A program made the position numbers and the translations under genes. A stretch of 64,000 nt of DNA, taken from assembly GCF_014650695.1 (NCBI RefSeq), contig NZ_BMVL01000002.1, positions 174,667-238,666 of the forward strand, read 5' to 3'. Position 1 is the first letter of the stretch. Each line of letters starts with the position of its first letter. The stretch is from Streptomyces avidinii. GTDB lineage: Bacteria; Actinomycetota; Actinomycetes; Streptomycetales; Streptomycetaceae. Shown here in pieces: positions 7,339 through 16,670 of this stretch. Under the pieces are notes generated by a model. It ran no database searches. It was not told where the DNA came from and worked only from the letters and a program-made list of their open reading frames with translations.

Positions 7339-8238
7339 TCAGTCCTCTTCCAGCACCGCCCTGATCACGTGCCGGGCGTTGTCCGCCATCGCCGGGTTCG
7401 TCGTGCGGTAGTAGGGCAGGGCGATCACCGCCTGCGAGAGCGTCCGCCCCCGGCCGCGGCGCCAGGTCGCGTCGTCCACACCGAGCGCCTCGCGGAAGAC
7501 GGTCCTCGCGCCGGCCGGCAGCGGGTTCCACGCCGGGAACAGATCGCAGGCCGGATCACCCACCCCCATGCACCCGAAGTCGATGACCGAGCTCAGTCTG
7601 CCCCCGCTGATCAGCAGGTTGCCCGGCATCAGATCGGCGTGCAACCACACCGGCGGCCCGTCCGGCGCGGGCGCGCGCAGCGCGTCCTCCCACACGGCGG
7701 TCACCGCATCGCAGTCGACGCCCTCCTGCGGGATCCCCCGCAGTTGCCCGATCGCCGCCCGGGTCGCTGCGTCCAGCGAGGCCGGCGGCCCGCCCCGGTG
7801 GGCCCGCGGCGCCCCCGGCAGGGTGACGCTCCGCATCGCCGCCACGAACCCGGCCAGGTCTGCGGCCAGCGCCTCGGGCTCGGTCAGCCCACCGGCCCGC
7901 GGGTTCTCCCCCGGCAGCCACCGGTACACCGACCACGCCCACGGATACCCGTGCGCGGGTTCCCCGGCCCCGAGCACCTCGGGGACGGCCGTGGGCAGCC
8001 GGGGCGCGAGTCGGGGCAGCCACTCCTGCTCCATGGACACGTCCGCGGCCCCGCCCGCGAGCATCGGCAGCCGTACGACCATGGTGTCGCCCAGCCGGTA
8101 CATGACGTTGACCGTGCCGCCGGACGGGATCCGCTCCACGGCCGACGCGGCCCACTGGGGGAACTGCCCGGCGATCAGACGGCGTACCAAGTGCTCGTCG
8201 ACGGGGTGCGCGCCGGGGTGCATCTGTGCGGTGCTCAT
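7339..8238 (-). CDS. aminoglycoside phosphotransferase (APH) family protein
   Basis: A 299-residue protein of the APH/choline-kinase fold. The nucleotide loop region is RIPSGGTVNVMYRLGD, the ATP-binding Lys is not obvious (MVVRLP has Arg), the catalytic loop is HADLMPGN (His200, Asp202, Asn207) and the metal-binding motif is IDFG (Asp220). Such proteins phosphorylate aminoglycosides, macrolides or small metabolites; nothing here fixes the substrate, and most chromosomal copies in Streptomyces have no proven resistance role. It diverges from the large amidohydrolase gene at 8388, 149 bp away. Start ATG at 8238 has no strong ribosome site. Confidence 0.85.
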   Translation of the reverse strand: MSTAQMHPGAHPVDEHLVRRLIAGQFPQWAASAVERIPSGGTVNVMYRLGDTMVVRLPMLAGGAADVSMEQEWLPRLAPRLPTAVPEVLGAGEPAHGYPWAWSVYRWLPGENPRAGGLTEPEALAADLAGFVAAMRSVTLPGAPRAHRGGPPASLDAATRAAIGQLRGIPQEGVDCDAVTAVWEDALRAPAPDGPPVWLHADLMPGNLLISGGRLSSVIDFGCMGVGDPACDLFPAWNPLPAGARTVFREALGVDDATWRRGRGRTLSQAVIALPYYRTTNPAMADNARHVIRAVLEED

Positions 8239-8387
8239 CGACCGCCATCCGACCGCCGAAGGCCCGCCGGGTCAAACCCTTTTCCCTCCGCCCCGTGCGG
8301 TGCCGTTGCCCGACCGGGGTCTTGATCGTTCGGCTCACTGACGGGACATACGGGGGCAGTCGGCAACGGACGGGGCAAGTGATCGGG

Positions 8388-11300
8388 ATGCGGGTCGCAC
8401 GAAGGACTGTTCTGCAGGCGGCTTCGGTGGGAGCCCTGACGGCGCTGCTCGGCCGCACGTCCGCGACGGCCGGGGCGACTGCGGCGACGTCGGCCACCGT
8501 CGCGGGGGCGCCGGGTGCCGCCGCGGACCTGGTACGGCTGCGCTTCACCCGGGCCACCAACGGGGCGGCCACCGCCGTCGGGGACCGGGTCGTCGCCGAG
8601 GTGCAGGGCGTGCTGTGGGCGCTGCCCCCGGACGGCGCGCCCGCGAAGCCGCTCACCCCGCCCGACCTCGAACCCGGCCGCCCGGTGCTCTCCCCCGACG
8701 GCCTCCGGGTGGCGATGAGCGCCTACCGCGGGGGCGCCTTCCACATCTGGGTGATGAACGCGGACGGCTCGGGCCTGCGCCCGCTCACCGACAGCCCCTT
8801 CGACCACCGCGCGCCCGCCTGGTCGCCCGACGGCCGCAGCATCGCCTTCAGTTCCGAACGCGGTGGTGATCCGGTCACCGGAAGTCCGTACCGGATCTGG
8901 ACCGTCACCGTCACGGGCGGCAGCCCGCGCCGGCTGACGGGCCTGCCCGGGCAGGACGGGCCGGGTCAGGACGGGGAATGGGAGGACTTCGACCCGGTCT
9001 GGTCGCCGGACGGCTCGCGCGTGCTGTTCGTACGCGGCACGCCCACCGGGGACACCCTGACCGCCCGGACCATCGCCTCCGTCGCCGCCGGGCCGGACGC
9101 CGACGGGCCGGTGCGGATCGAGCACACCGTCACCGGCGGCAGGCTGCTGAGCCCGGCCCTCTCCCCGTCCGGACGGACCGCCTGGCTGTCCGCCGCCCCC
9201 GGCCCCCGCAAGGCCGAGCACCTCTCCCTGTACGTCGACGGCCGACCGGTCCCCCTCGACGGAGATCTCGCGCCGGCTCCCCCGCGCTGGATCGGCGACG
9301 ATCGGCTGCTGATCACCCTCGACGGTCGGTTCCGGACGGTCCGCCCGCACCGGGAAGGCGCCGACGGCAGCGGCGACGGCCGGGACGGCGGCGGCCGCGA
9401 TATCGGCGAGATGCGCGAGATCCCCCTGAACGCCACCCTCGAAGTGCCCCGCCCGCGCTACCGGGTCAAGGAGTACGTGCTGGAGGCCGAACGAAGCCTT
9501 CCGGTCCGGGGCATCCACCTGCCGGCCCTCTCCCCCGACGGCCGCAACGTCGCCTTCGCCGCGCTGAACGCGTTGTGGGTCGCCCCCGTCACCGGCGGTG
9601 CGCCCCGCCGGATCGTCCGGGCCCCCGAAACGGCGTACGTCCAGGGGCCCGTATGGACCCCGGACGGCCGCGCCCTCCTCTACACCGACGACCGCGACGG
9701 ACTGAACACCGTGCGACGCCGGGAACTCGACAACGGCCGCGAGAGCGTCCTCGCCCCGGGCGGCCGTGTCTACGGGGTGCTGTCACCGGACGGCAGGCGA
9801 CTCGCGGCGCTCGACCTCGCCGGCCGGCTCCTCGTGCGCGACCTCGCGACCGGTACCGAGACCGCGCTCGTCGCGGCCCGCGGCGGCGGCGGTCTGCCCG
9901 GCCCGCCCAGCTGGTCGCCCGACGGCCGCCACCTCGCCCTGTGCGACCGCAACCGGCTCAGCCGGCGCTTCCGCGAGGGCTACAACGTGATCCGGATCGT
10001 CGACACCACCACCGGCGCCGCCCGGCTCCACGCGCTCGCCCCGCACGCCTCGCTCGCCGACCGCTATGCCTCCGGGCCGGTCTGGTCCCCGGACGGCCGC
10101 TTCCTGGCCTGCGTCAGCGAGTCGGCCCTGTGGCTGCTTCCCGTCGACGCCGACGGCAACCCGGCCGGCCCGGCCCACCGGCTGACCGGGGAACCGGCCG
10201 ACCACCCCTCGTGGTCCGCCGATTCCCGCACCCTGCTCTACCAGTCCTGTGCCCGGCTGCGCCTCCTCGCGCTGGACGGCGCCGGCGCACCGGCCGGTCC
10301 GCCCCGGACCGTGCCCGTCTCCCTGACCTACCGGCGCCCCGCGCCCGTCGACACCGTCGTACACGCCGGACTGCTGTGGGACGCCACCGGATCCACACCC
10401 CGCGCCGATGTCGACGTCCTGATCAGCGGCGGGCGGATCACCGCCGTCGAGCCGCACCGGACGGGCCGCCGCGCCGCCCGCACCGTGGACGCCTCCACCG
10501 GCACGGTCCTGCCCGGGCTGTGGGACGCGCACGTGCATCCGTACCCCTACACCTACGGGGCGCGCCAGGGCGCGCTGCACCTGGCGTACGGGGTCACGAC
10601 CGTGGTGTCCCTCGGCGGTTCCGCCTATGAACAGGCCCGGCTGCGCGAGGACATCCGCGCCGGGCGGCTCGCCGCGCCCCGGATGCTGGCGGGCGGGGAG
10701 CTCCTGGACGGTTCGCGGGTCGCCTACAGCATGGGCCGCGCCCATCGCACGGAGGCGGGGTTCGCGCGCTCGCTGGCCCGGGCCGCCGCGCTGGACTGGG
10801 ACTTCGTCAAGACGTACGTACGGGCTCCGTATCCGTACATGGCCGAGGCGGCCCGCTTCGCCCACGAGCGGCTCGGCGTCCTGGCCGGCTCCCATCTGTG
10901 CGCCCCGGGTATCCGGTCCGGCCAGGACCTGACCACGCACCTGGTGGCGACCGAGCGCGCCGAGTACGGGTACGGGGCGACCCCGCGGGGGCACACCTAC
11001 CAGGACACCCTGGAGGTCTACACGCACGGCGGTTTTGACCTCATCGCCACTCCCTTCACGGCCCTCCCGCTGATCGGGGCCGATCCGGCCCTCGCCGACG
11101 ATGCCCGGGTGACCGACCTGATGCCGCCGTGGGACGTGGCGGCCGTCCGTGCCGCGGCCGCCGCGCCCCCGAGTGCGGAGCAGAGCGCCGCGCTGGAGCG
11201 GGAGGTGGGCGTCTACCGGCGCGTCATCGAAGGCGGCGGGCGGGTGGCGCTGGGCACCGACGCGCCGCTCACCCCGGTGGGCCTGCACCTCCACCTCGCC

Positions 11301-11639
11301 CTCCGGGCCCTGCACCGGTACGGCCTGACGCCCGCGGAGGCACTGACGACGGTGACCCGGACCCCGGCCCGGGTGTTCGGCGTCGCGGACCGGCTCGGCA
11401 CGGTCGAGCCCGGCCGGATCGCCGACCTCACCCTGGTCGGCGGCGACCCCTTCACGGACTTCGACGACCTGGTCCGCGTACGGGCGACCGTGCGTGGGGG
11501 TACCGTCCGTGAACGTCCCGCCCTGGAACGCGCCTTCACCCGGTCCGCCGGGCCCTCGACCCCGGCCCCGGACCCGGCCGACTGGCGCGCGGTGCTGGAC
11601 CAGATGCTGCGCGACGGCTGCTGCACCCCGCACGGCTAG
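8388..11639 (+). CDS. Tat-exported beta-propeller amidohydrolase
   Basis: A 1083-residue two-part enzyme. It starts with an RR motif (MRVARRTVLQAASVGALTAL), a probable Tat signal. Residues ~45-660 contain repeated SPDG/WSPDGR blades of a TolB/PD40-type propeller (for example LSPDGLRVAMS, WSPDGRSIAFSS, WTPDGRALLY, WSPDGRFLAC). Residues ~690-1065 form an amidohydrolase barrel with LPGLWDAHVHP (His715, His717 metal ligands), SHL, ALGTDAPLTP and a terminal composite strand ADLTLVGGDPF. Such fusions hydrolyse cyclic amides or peptides; the true substrate is unknown. GTG at 8379 is an alternative start in the same frame. No operon partner. Confidence 0.9.
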   Translation: MRVARRTVLQAASVGALTALLGRTSATAGATAATSATVAGAPGAAADLVRLRFTRATNGAATAVGDRVVAEVQGVLWALPPDGAPAKPLTPPDLEPGRPVLSPDGLRVAMSAYRGGAFHIWVMNADGSGLRPLTDSPFDHRAPAWSPDGRSIAFSSERGGDPVTGSPYRIWTVTVTGGSPRRLTGLPGQDGPGQDGEWEDFDPVWSPDGSRVLFVRGTPTGDTLTARTIASVAAGPDADGPVRIEHTVTGGRLLSPALSPSGRTAWLSAAPGPRKAEHLSLYVDGRPVPLDGDLAPAPPRWIGDDRLLITLDGRFRTVRPHREGADGSGDGRDGGGRDIGEMREIPLNATLEVPRPRYRVKEYVLEAERSLPVRGIHLPALSPDGRNVAFAALNALWVAPVTGGAPRRIVRAPETAYVQGPVWTPDGRALLYTDDRDGLNTVRRRELDNGRESVLAPGGRVYGVLSPDGRRLAALDLAGRLLVRDLATGTETALVAARGGGGLPGPPSWSPDGRHLALCDRNRLSRRFREGYNVIRIVDTTTGAARLHALAPHASLADRYASGPVWSPDGRFLACVSESALWLLPVDADGNPAGPAHRLTGEPADHPSWSADSRTLLYQSCARLRLLALDGAGAPAGPPRTVPVSLTYRRPAPVDTVVHAGLLWDATGSTPRADVDVLISGGRITAVEPHRTGRRAARTVDASTGTVLPGLWDAHVHPYPYTYGARQGALHLAYGVTTVVSLGGSAYEQARLREDIRAGRLAAPRMLAGGELLDGSRVAYSMGRAHRTEAGFARSLARAAALDWDFVKTYVRAPYPYMAEAARFAHERLGVLAGSHLCAPGIRSGQDLTTHLVATERAEYGYGATPRGHTYQDTLEVYTHGGFDLIATPFTALPLIGADPALADDARVTDLMPPWDVAAVRAAAAAPPSAEQSAALEREVGVYRRVIEGGGRVALGTDAPLTPVGLHLHLALRALHRYGLTPAEALTTVTRTPARVFGVADRLGTVEPGRIADLTLVGGDPFTDFDDLVRVRATVRGGTVRERPALERAFTRSAGPSTPAPDPADWRAVLDQMLRDGCCTPHG

Positions 11640-11898
11640 GAGACGTCCGGCCCTGTCAGCGGCCGCACCCGCAGTCGCCGTACGACGGTGCACGACGGGA
11701 CGGCTGCGGCAGGCCCCGGCCGGGGCGGCGTGTCAGGCTGCGGCACCGGCGGTCCGCCGGCGGCGCAACCCGATGGCGGAGAGTTCGATCAACGTAGGAC
11801 TGCAGGGAGGTACGGGGCCCGGCCGGCGGGTCCTCGGTCCGGACGGCGTCGACGGGCAGGGCGCGCGGGGCGGACCTGGCCGGAGCGAACGCTCGTGA

Positions 11899-12300
11899 TC
11901 AGGGCCGGTCGTACCAGGCGAAGGCAGTGATCCGCCAGCCCTCCGGGGTGCGGACGAACTGGATGGTCTTGGTCCCGCCGCCCTCGAACGGCTCGCCGTC
12001 GAGGACCCCCGACTTGCGGTACTCGCCGAACCTCGAGGCGATGTCGCCCACGATCTCGGTGCGTTCGGAGGTCTCCCACTCGGAGAACTCGACCAGCCGG
12101 CCCTCGGCCAGCAGGCGCCGGCGGGGCTCGATGAACGTGTCCACGGTGTAGACGGTGAACTGCGGGCCGGTCATGGTGATCACGCCGCCCGGCAGCACCA
12201 GCCGGCGGATCCGGTCCAGGTCGGCGGTCCTGCCGCCCCGGTTGTCGAAGGCGCCGAAGAACTCGGCGGTCACCACGTCTATTTCGGCCTTGGACGACAT
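11899..12300 (-). CDS. NTF2-like/DUF4440-type protein
   Basis: A 133-residue protein matching the SnoaL/DUF4440 side of the NTF2-like fold: N-terminal helix AEIDVVTAEFFGAFDNR, central ITMTGPQFTVYTVDTFIEPRRRLL, and the final strands TKTIQFVRTPEGWRITAFAWYDR, typical of proteins that end with a Trp-Arg-Ile strand. These are small cone-shaped proteins with enzymatic or binding roles; no catalytic residue can be named. It is 23 bp downstream of a methyltransferase gene on the same strand and may form an operon with it. Confidence 0.8.
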   Translation of the reverse strand: MSSKAEIDVVTAEFFGAFDNRGGRTADLDRIRRLVLPGGVITMTGPQFTVYTVDTFIEPRRRLLAEGRLVEFSEWETSERTEIVGDIASRFGEYRKSGVLDGEPFEGGGTKTIQFVRTPEGWRITAFAWYDRP

Positions 12301-12322
12301 GGCGCGACAGTAGCACCGCCCT

Positions 12323-13114
12323 TCAGGCGGCCGACGCCGTAGTGATCACCAGGGGTGGTCTCGCCCGTTCCGCCGACCACGGCCGGCCGGCCGCGAAGTC
12401 CGGGTCGGCCACGGTCAGGGCCTCGGCCACGGTGGGCCGGTGCTGGGAGGCGGCCCGGAAGCCCGCGCGCTCCAGCAGGGCCGGGAGGAGGCCGACGGGC
12501 CACGCGTGGTTGGGCATCTCCTGCCAGGATCCGTCCGTGCGCCGCAGCCGCACGGTCAGCTCGTCGCCCGGCCCGTACACCTCGCCCGGGTCGCCGATCC
12601 GCAGCGAGGCGTACTCGGTGCCGCTGCAGGCGGGGTCGGTGGTCAGCAGCACGAACAGGGCGCCCGGCCGCACCAGGCGGCGGATCTCCGAGAACACGCC
12701 GAGCAGCGCCTCTCGGGTCGGCAGCGACGCCAGCACGTGATTGCACATCACGGCGTCCGCGCAGCCGTCCGGCAGGTCGGTCACCCGTCCGTCCTCGACC
12801 AGATGGAACCCGTCCACCGCGGTCGCCGAGCCGCGGGCCAGGGCCAGCATCTCCGGGGAGGTGTCCACCCCGAGCACCCGTGCCCCGAGGCGCCGGGCCG
12901 CCTGGTCGGCCACCTTGCCCGGACCGCATCCGTAGTCCACCAGGACCTGGCCGGTGCCGATCCGGCGGGACAGGGCGCGGAAGACGAACGGGTAGCCGAG
13001 CAGCCAGTCCGTCTCGGCGTCCACCGCCGCGAACGCCTGCGCCCCCGCACGTCCGGACCAGGCGGTACCGTCCTCGGCGCCGTCCTGCCCGGGTCCCTCC
13101 GGTCTGTCGCTCAC
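12323..13114 (-). CDS. class I SAM-dependent methyltransferase
   Basis: A 263-residue methyltransferase. Motif I is VLVDYGCGPGKVADQAARRLG, motif II is VLGVDTSPEML, and motif IV region reads CADAVMCNHVLASLP, followed by IRRLVRPGALFVLLTTDP. All fit the Rossmann-fold SAM methyltransferases of the UbiE/COQ5 type. Acceptor unknown. GTG start at 13114. Genes on both sides run the same direction (NTF2-like downstream, GNAT upstream), giving a possible three-gene unit with gaps of 22 and 103 bp. Confidence 0.88.
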   Translation of the reverse strand: MSDRPEGPGQDGAEDGTAWSGRAGAQAFAAVDAETDWLLGYPFVFRALSRRIGTGQVLVDYGCGPGKVADQAARRLGARVLGVDTSPEMLALARGSATAVDGFHLVEDGRVTDLPDGCADAVMCNHVLASLPTREALLGVFSEIRRLVRPGALFVLLTTDPACSGTEYASLRIGDPGEVYGPGDELTVRLRRTDGSWQEMPNHAWPVGLLPALLERAGFRAASQHRPTVAEALTVADPDFAAGRPWSAERARPPLVITTASAA

Positions 13115-13217
13115 GGGCCCACTATCGACCCGTACAGGCCGTGCGGGGGTGGAGCGACACGGGGATCGCCGTGGCCGGCCCGCGGTCGCGGTCCGTCGGT
13201 CGCGGTCCGCAGCTGCG

Positions 13218-13742
13218 CTAGAGGTCGATCCAGTAGCGGCGCTTGGGTCCGATCAGGGTTTCGCGGACGTCCTCCAGCACCCCGCCGTTGCCCTCGATCG
13301 TCCGGATCGACGCCTCGTTGTCCGGGTCGCAGGTCACCAGGACCCGGTCCATCCCCAGCACGCGGGCCTCGTGCAGTACGGCGGCCAGGGCCCAGGTGGC
13401 CAGGCCCCGGCGACGGGCCGAGGGCCTGATGCCGTAGCCGATGTGGCCGCCCGCGTCGAGGAGGAACCCGTTCAGGTAGTGCCGCAGGTCGATCGCACCC
13501 AGGTAGGTGTCGCCCTCGGCGATCCACCAGTACGTGGCGTGGACCCGGCCGTGGTCGACGGGCGCCGTGCGGTCCGCGTACCGGCCCAGTCGCTCCACCC
13601 AGGCCGCGAAGCCCTCGGGGGTGTCCACGTCGTCGTCGGAGCCGAGTCCGGCGCCGTCCATGGGGGCGTCGGGTCCCCATTCCTGCTGCGCGGCGAGCCA
13701 GGAGGCGTGCAGGCGGGAGGCGGGGGCTATGAGCTCGGGCAT
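13218..13742 (-). CDS. GNAT family N-acetyltransferase
   Basis: A 174-residue GNAT protein. The acetyl-CoA loop is IRPSARRRGLATWAL (pattern R-x-x-G-x-A/G), preceded by strand GHIGYGI and followed by VLVTCDPDNEASIRTIEGNGG, typical of the RimJ/RimL-like GNATs. The N terminus (ASRLHASWLAAQQEWG) matches a common small-molecule or antibiotic N-acetyltransferase subtype. Substrate unknown. Located upstream of the methyltransferase on the same strand. Confidence 0.85.
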   Translation of the reverse strand: MPELIAPASRLHASWLAAQQEWGPDAPMDGAGLGSDDDVDTPEGFAAWVERLGRYADRTAPVDHGRVHATYWWIAEGDTYLGAIDLRHYLNGFLLDAGGHIGYGIRPSARRRGLATWALAAVLHEARVLGMDRVLVTCDPDNEASIRTIEGNGGVLEDVRETLIGPKRRYWIDL

Positions 13743-13793
13743 ACCTCGGACGGTAGCAGCCGCGCGGGCGGGTCCGGCCCCGGACGTGGCCTC

Positions 13794-15893
13794 CTACGAC
13801 GCGTCTGTCGGCAGCGTTCTCGCGCGGGCGATGACCAGGGCGACGTCGTCGTGGTCGTCCGTGCGGCGCAGGGAGTCCAGGAGACGGTCGCAGGTCTCCT
13901 CCAGCGGGCGCCCGGTGTCGGCGAGCAGGGCCAGCAGGAGGTCGAGGCGTTCGTCGATGGGCTGGTCACGGGTCTCGACCAGGCCGTCCGTGTAGAGGAC
14001 CAGTTGGTCACCGGGGTCCATGGCGATGGCGGTGGACTCGAAGGGGATGCCGCCCACACCGAGCGGGGCGCCGGTGGGCAGGTCGAGCAGGCGGGGGCTG
14101 TGGCCCGAGCGGATGAGGACGGGGGGCAGGTGTCCGGCGAGGGCGACCCGGCACTCGGCGGCGTGCGGGTCGTAGACGGCGTAGACGCACGTGGCGATGG
14201 TCTCCTCCAGCGCAGCGGTGGTGCGGTCCAGTTGCTGGAGCACCTGGGGCGGGTCGAGGGCGAGCTCGGCGAGGGTGCGGGTCGCGGTGCGCAGTTGTCC
14301 CATGCTGGCGGCGGCGTTGATGCCGCTGCCCATCACGTCGCCGACGACGAGGACGGTGGTGTCGTCCGGTCCGGCAATGGCGTCGAACCAGTCGCCGCCG
14401 ATCTCGCTGCTGGCCGCGGCGGGCCGGTACCGGTAGGCGACCTCCAGGCCGGGGGTGGGCGGCGGGTGGTGCGGGAGGAGATGGTGCTGGAGGGCGAGGG
14501 CGGTGTGGTGCGCGTTGCGGTACCAGCGGGCGTTGTCGATGCAGACGGCGGCGCGGGCGGCGAGTTCGCCGGCGAGCACGATGTCGTCGTCGTTGAACGG
14601 CAGCGGGTTGCGCGTGCGTTTCAGGTCGAGGGCGCCGAGCACCTCGCCGCGGGCGATGAGCGGCACGGCCAGGTAGGAGCGCAGTCCCGCGCGGGTCAGC
14701 AGGTTGGCGGCGGTGCTGTCGCGGGCGATGCGCGAGATGTCCCGGGCCTGTACGTGGGCGACCAGGACCGGGTGGCCGGTCGTGACGGACTGGGTGACGA
14801 GCCGGTCGGCGGCGTAGCGGGCGATGTCGCCGGGCGGGTCGGCGGCGCGGACGGCGTCGCTGGGGTAGGCGGCGGCGAGGGCCAGTGCGCGGAACACCGC
14901 GGGCTCGTGGGCGGAGGACCTCAGGGTCGGCCGGCCTTCGAGTACGGAGTCGAGGATGTCGACGGCGGCGATGTCCGCGAGCTCCGGCACGACGACGTCG
15001 GCGAGCTCGCGGGCGGTCTGGTCGAGGTCGAGGGTGGTGCCGATGCGCACGGTGGCGTCCGCGATGAGGGCGAGTCGCCGGCGGCTGCGGGCGATCTCGA
15101 GGGCCGCCTGGTGACTCTGCGTGACGTCGACCACGGAGGTGGCCAGGCCCAGAACCCTGCCGGTGGCGTCCTCCAGCCGGTAGTACGACACCGACCAGGC
15201 GTGTTCGGTGCGCTCCCCGCCGTGGGCCCGGCCGGCCGTGAACTGTTCGAGCAGCGGCCTTCCGGTGGCCAGGACCTGGCGCATGGCCGACTCGGCGGCC
15301 TCCGTGTCGTCGAGGAAGGCCAGGGCCTCCCGGACGCCGCGGCCTATGTGCTCCTCGGCGGGCAACCCGTTGATCCGCTCCAGCGTCGGGTTGACGAGCA
15401 CGTACCGGAGTTCGGTGTCCAGGACCGCGAGCCCGATGGGTGACTGGGCCACCAGCCGCGCGGAGAGGGCGAGGTCCCGCTCCAGCTGGCGCAGCCTCGT
15501 GCGGTCGGTCGCGATGCCCAGTGCGTACATGTCCCCGTGCTCGTCGAGCAGCCGCATGTTGCGGAACTCGACCAGGCGTGTGGTGCCGTCCCTGCGCCGT
15601 ACCGGGAAGGCTCCCGCCCAGTCCCCGGCGCCGCCCATGACCCGCGCGAACAGCTCCGTGACCAGGCCCACGTGCTCCTTGGCGGCCAGCAGCCCGGCGG
15701 CCGGGCGGCCGAGGGCCTCCGCCGCCGTCCACCCGAACAGCTGCTCGGCCTGCGGGCTCCACAGCGCGACCCGGCCTTCGGCGTCGAGGACGACCGCCGC
15801 GACGTTCAGTACGTCGAGCAACCCGCTCGGCGGGGAGACCCCGGTCATACCGGGCCTGATCCCACCGGTCCCCGATTCGTCGATCGCACTCAT
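13794..15893 (-). CDS. PAS-PAS-GAF-PP2C phosphatase (RsbU/SpoIIE-like)
   Basis: A 699-residue sensor phosphatase. Two PAS domains (residues ~18-130, VLDAEGRVALWSPQAEQLFG; ~145-265, VLDTELRYVLVNPTLERING) precede a GAF domain (~285-450, LRSYLAVPLIARGEVLGALDL) and a C-terminal SpoIIE/PP2C domain (~470-690) with GGDWFDAI, VVGDVMGSG, LYTDGLVETR and DDVALV, which hold the metal-binding aspartates. Streptomyces have many such proteins that dephosphorylate anti-sigma-factor antagonists. Start ATG 15893 is fixed by GGAAGGAG 9 bases upstream; longer frames upstream lack a signal. No anti-sigma partner is adjacent, so its target is elsewhere. Confidence 0.92.
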   Translation of the reverse strand: MSAIDESGTGGIRPGMTGVSPPSGLLDVLNVAAVVLDAEGRVALWSPQAEQLFGWTAAEALGRPAAGLLAAKEHVGLVTELFARVMGGAGDWAGAFPVRRRDGTTRLVEFRNMRLLDEHGDMYALGIATDRTRLRQLERDLALSARLVAQSPIGLAVLDTELRYVLVNPTLERINGLPAEEHIGRGVREALAFLDDTEAAESAMRQVLATGRPLLEQFTAGRAHGGERTEHAWSVSYYRLEDATGRVLGLATSVVDVTQSHQAALEIARSRRRLALIADATVRIGTTLDLDQTARELADVVVPELADIAAVDILDSVLEGRPTLRSSAHEPAVFRALALAAAYPSDAVRAADPPGDIARYAADRLVTQSVTTGHPVLVAHVQARDISRIARDSTAANLLTRAGLRSYLAVPLIARGEVLGALDLKRTRNPLPFNDDDIVLAGELAARAAVCIDNARWYRNAHHTALALQHHLLPHHPPPTPGLEVAYRYRPAAASSEIGGDWFDAIAGPDDTTVLVVGDVMGSGINAAASMGQLRTATRTLAELALDPPQVLQQLDRTTAALEETIATCVYAVYDPHAAECRVALAGHLPPVLIRSGHSPRLLDLPTGAPLGVGGIPFESTAIAMDPGDQLVLYTDGLVETRDQPIDERLDLLLALLADTGRPLEETCDRLLDSLRRTDDHDDVALVIARARTLPTDAS

Positions 15894-16311
15894 CGGCGAC
15901 GCTCCTTCCGGCATCGTCGGCCCGACGCCGCCCGCCATCGCCCGCCCCGGGGGGGTGCAAGGCGCGCGGCTACTCTCATCGTGCCCCCGAACCTGCGGGT
16001 CAGCGCCCGGAGCGGTCGCTCCGGGTCCACCGGGCACAACGCGGAGAACACCGCAACCCGACGTTCGTCGGGGTCGGGCAGCCGTTGGGCCGGGGCGGGC
16101 GGGGTCCGCAGATTTCTACGGTCGGGACCCATGGAATCCAACACCCGATACGTTCCCGAGCAATCACGCCACCCTCGCCGTCGCGCTGGCGGGAGGCGTG
16201 CCCCTCGTACGGCCCCGACCCCGGCTCCGTCACCCGTACCGGCCGCGCCCCCACCCCGGCCTCGTACGCGACCACCGCCGCGGCGGCCCCGTTCCGGCAC
16301 CTTGATAGGTC
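15894..16311. other. intergenic region between divergent genes
   Basis: A 400-bp stretch between the phosphatase (minus) and the ArsR operon (plus). Open frames here have no start signals, no conserved motif and unusual composition. I see no gene; promoters for both flanking units must lie here. Confidence 0.6.
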
Positions 16312-16329
16312 TTTAGCTAATGTGCTAAA
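16312..16329. promoter_or_regulatory. putative ArsR-type operator
   Basis: TTTAGC (16312-16317) and GCTAAA (16324-16329) form an inverted repeat with a 6-base spacer, ending 8 bp before the ArsR start codon. Its A+T richness and position suit autorepression by the adjacent ArsR protein. Confidence 0.7.
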
Positions 16330-16337
16330 TATCTACC

Positions 16338-16670
16338 ATGACAGAAGCTCAGGACGAGGCGGGGGCCTTCCGCGCGCTCGCCGATCCGACGAGGCGCCAG
16401 ATCCTCGAGGACCTCCGAGGCGGCGAGCTCGCGGCGGGCGAGATCGCGAGCAGGTTCGCGATCAGCGCGCCGTCCATTTCGCGGCATCTCGGCGTGCTCA
16501 AGGGAGCGGGGCTGGTCACCGAGCGGCGGGACGGCAACCGGATCCTCTACACGCTGGCCGAGGACCGCCTGGCGACCTGCATCGGCCGGTTCCTCAGTGC
16601 CGTCTGCCCCGAGCAGATCGTCCTGCGCCACACCAAATGGCGCCCCGGGGCGCAGAGTGAGGAATCATGA
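16338..16670 (+). CDS. ArsR/SmtB-family winged-helix repressor
   Basis: A 110-residue ArsR-type regulator: FRALADPTRRQILEDL (the family opening), ISAPSISRHLGVLKGAGLV (recognition helix) and ERRDGNRILYTL (wing). No metal-binding ELCVCDL motif is present, so a non-metal signal is likely. A perfect inverted repeat lies just before the ATG, which has no Shine-Dalgarno and may be leaderless. The stop overlaps the DUF2071 start by four bases (ATGA), making a tight two-gene operon. Confidence 0.92.
   Translation: MTEAQDEAGAFRALADPTRRQILEDLRGGELAAGEIASRFAISAPSISRHLGVLKGAGLVTERRDGNRILYTLAEDRLATCIGRFLSAVCPEQIVLRHTKWRPGAQSEES

Noticed and set aside
13149..15443. 764-residue plus-strand frame
   Set aside because: Antisense to the PAS-GAF-PP2C phosphatase, no recognisable domains.
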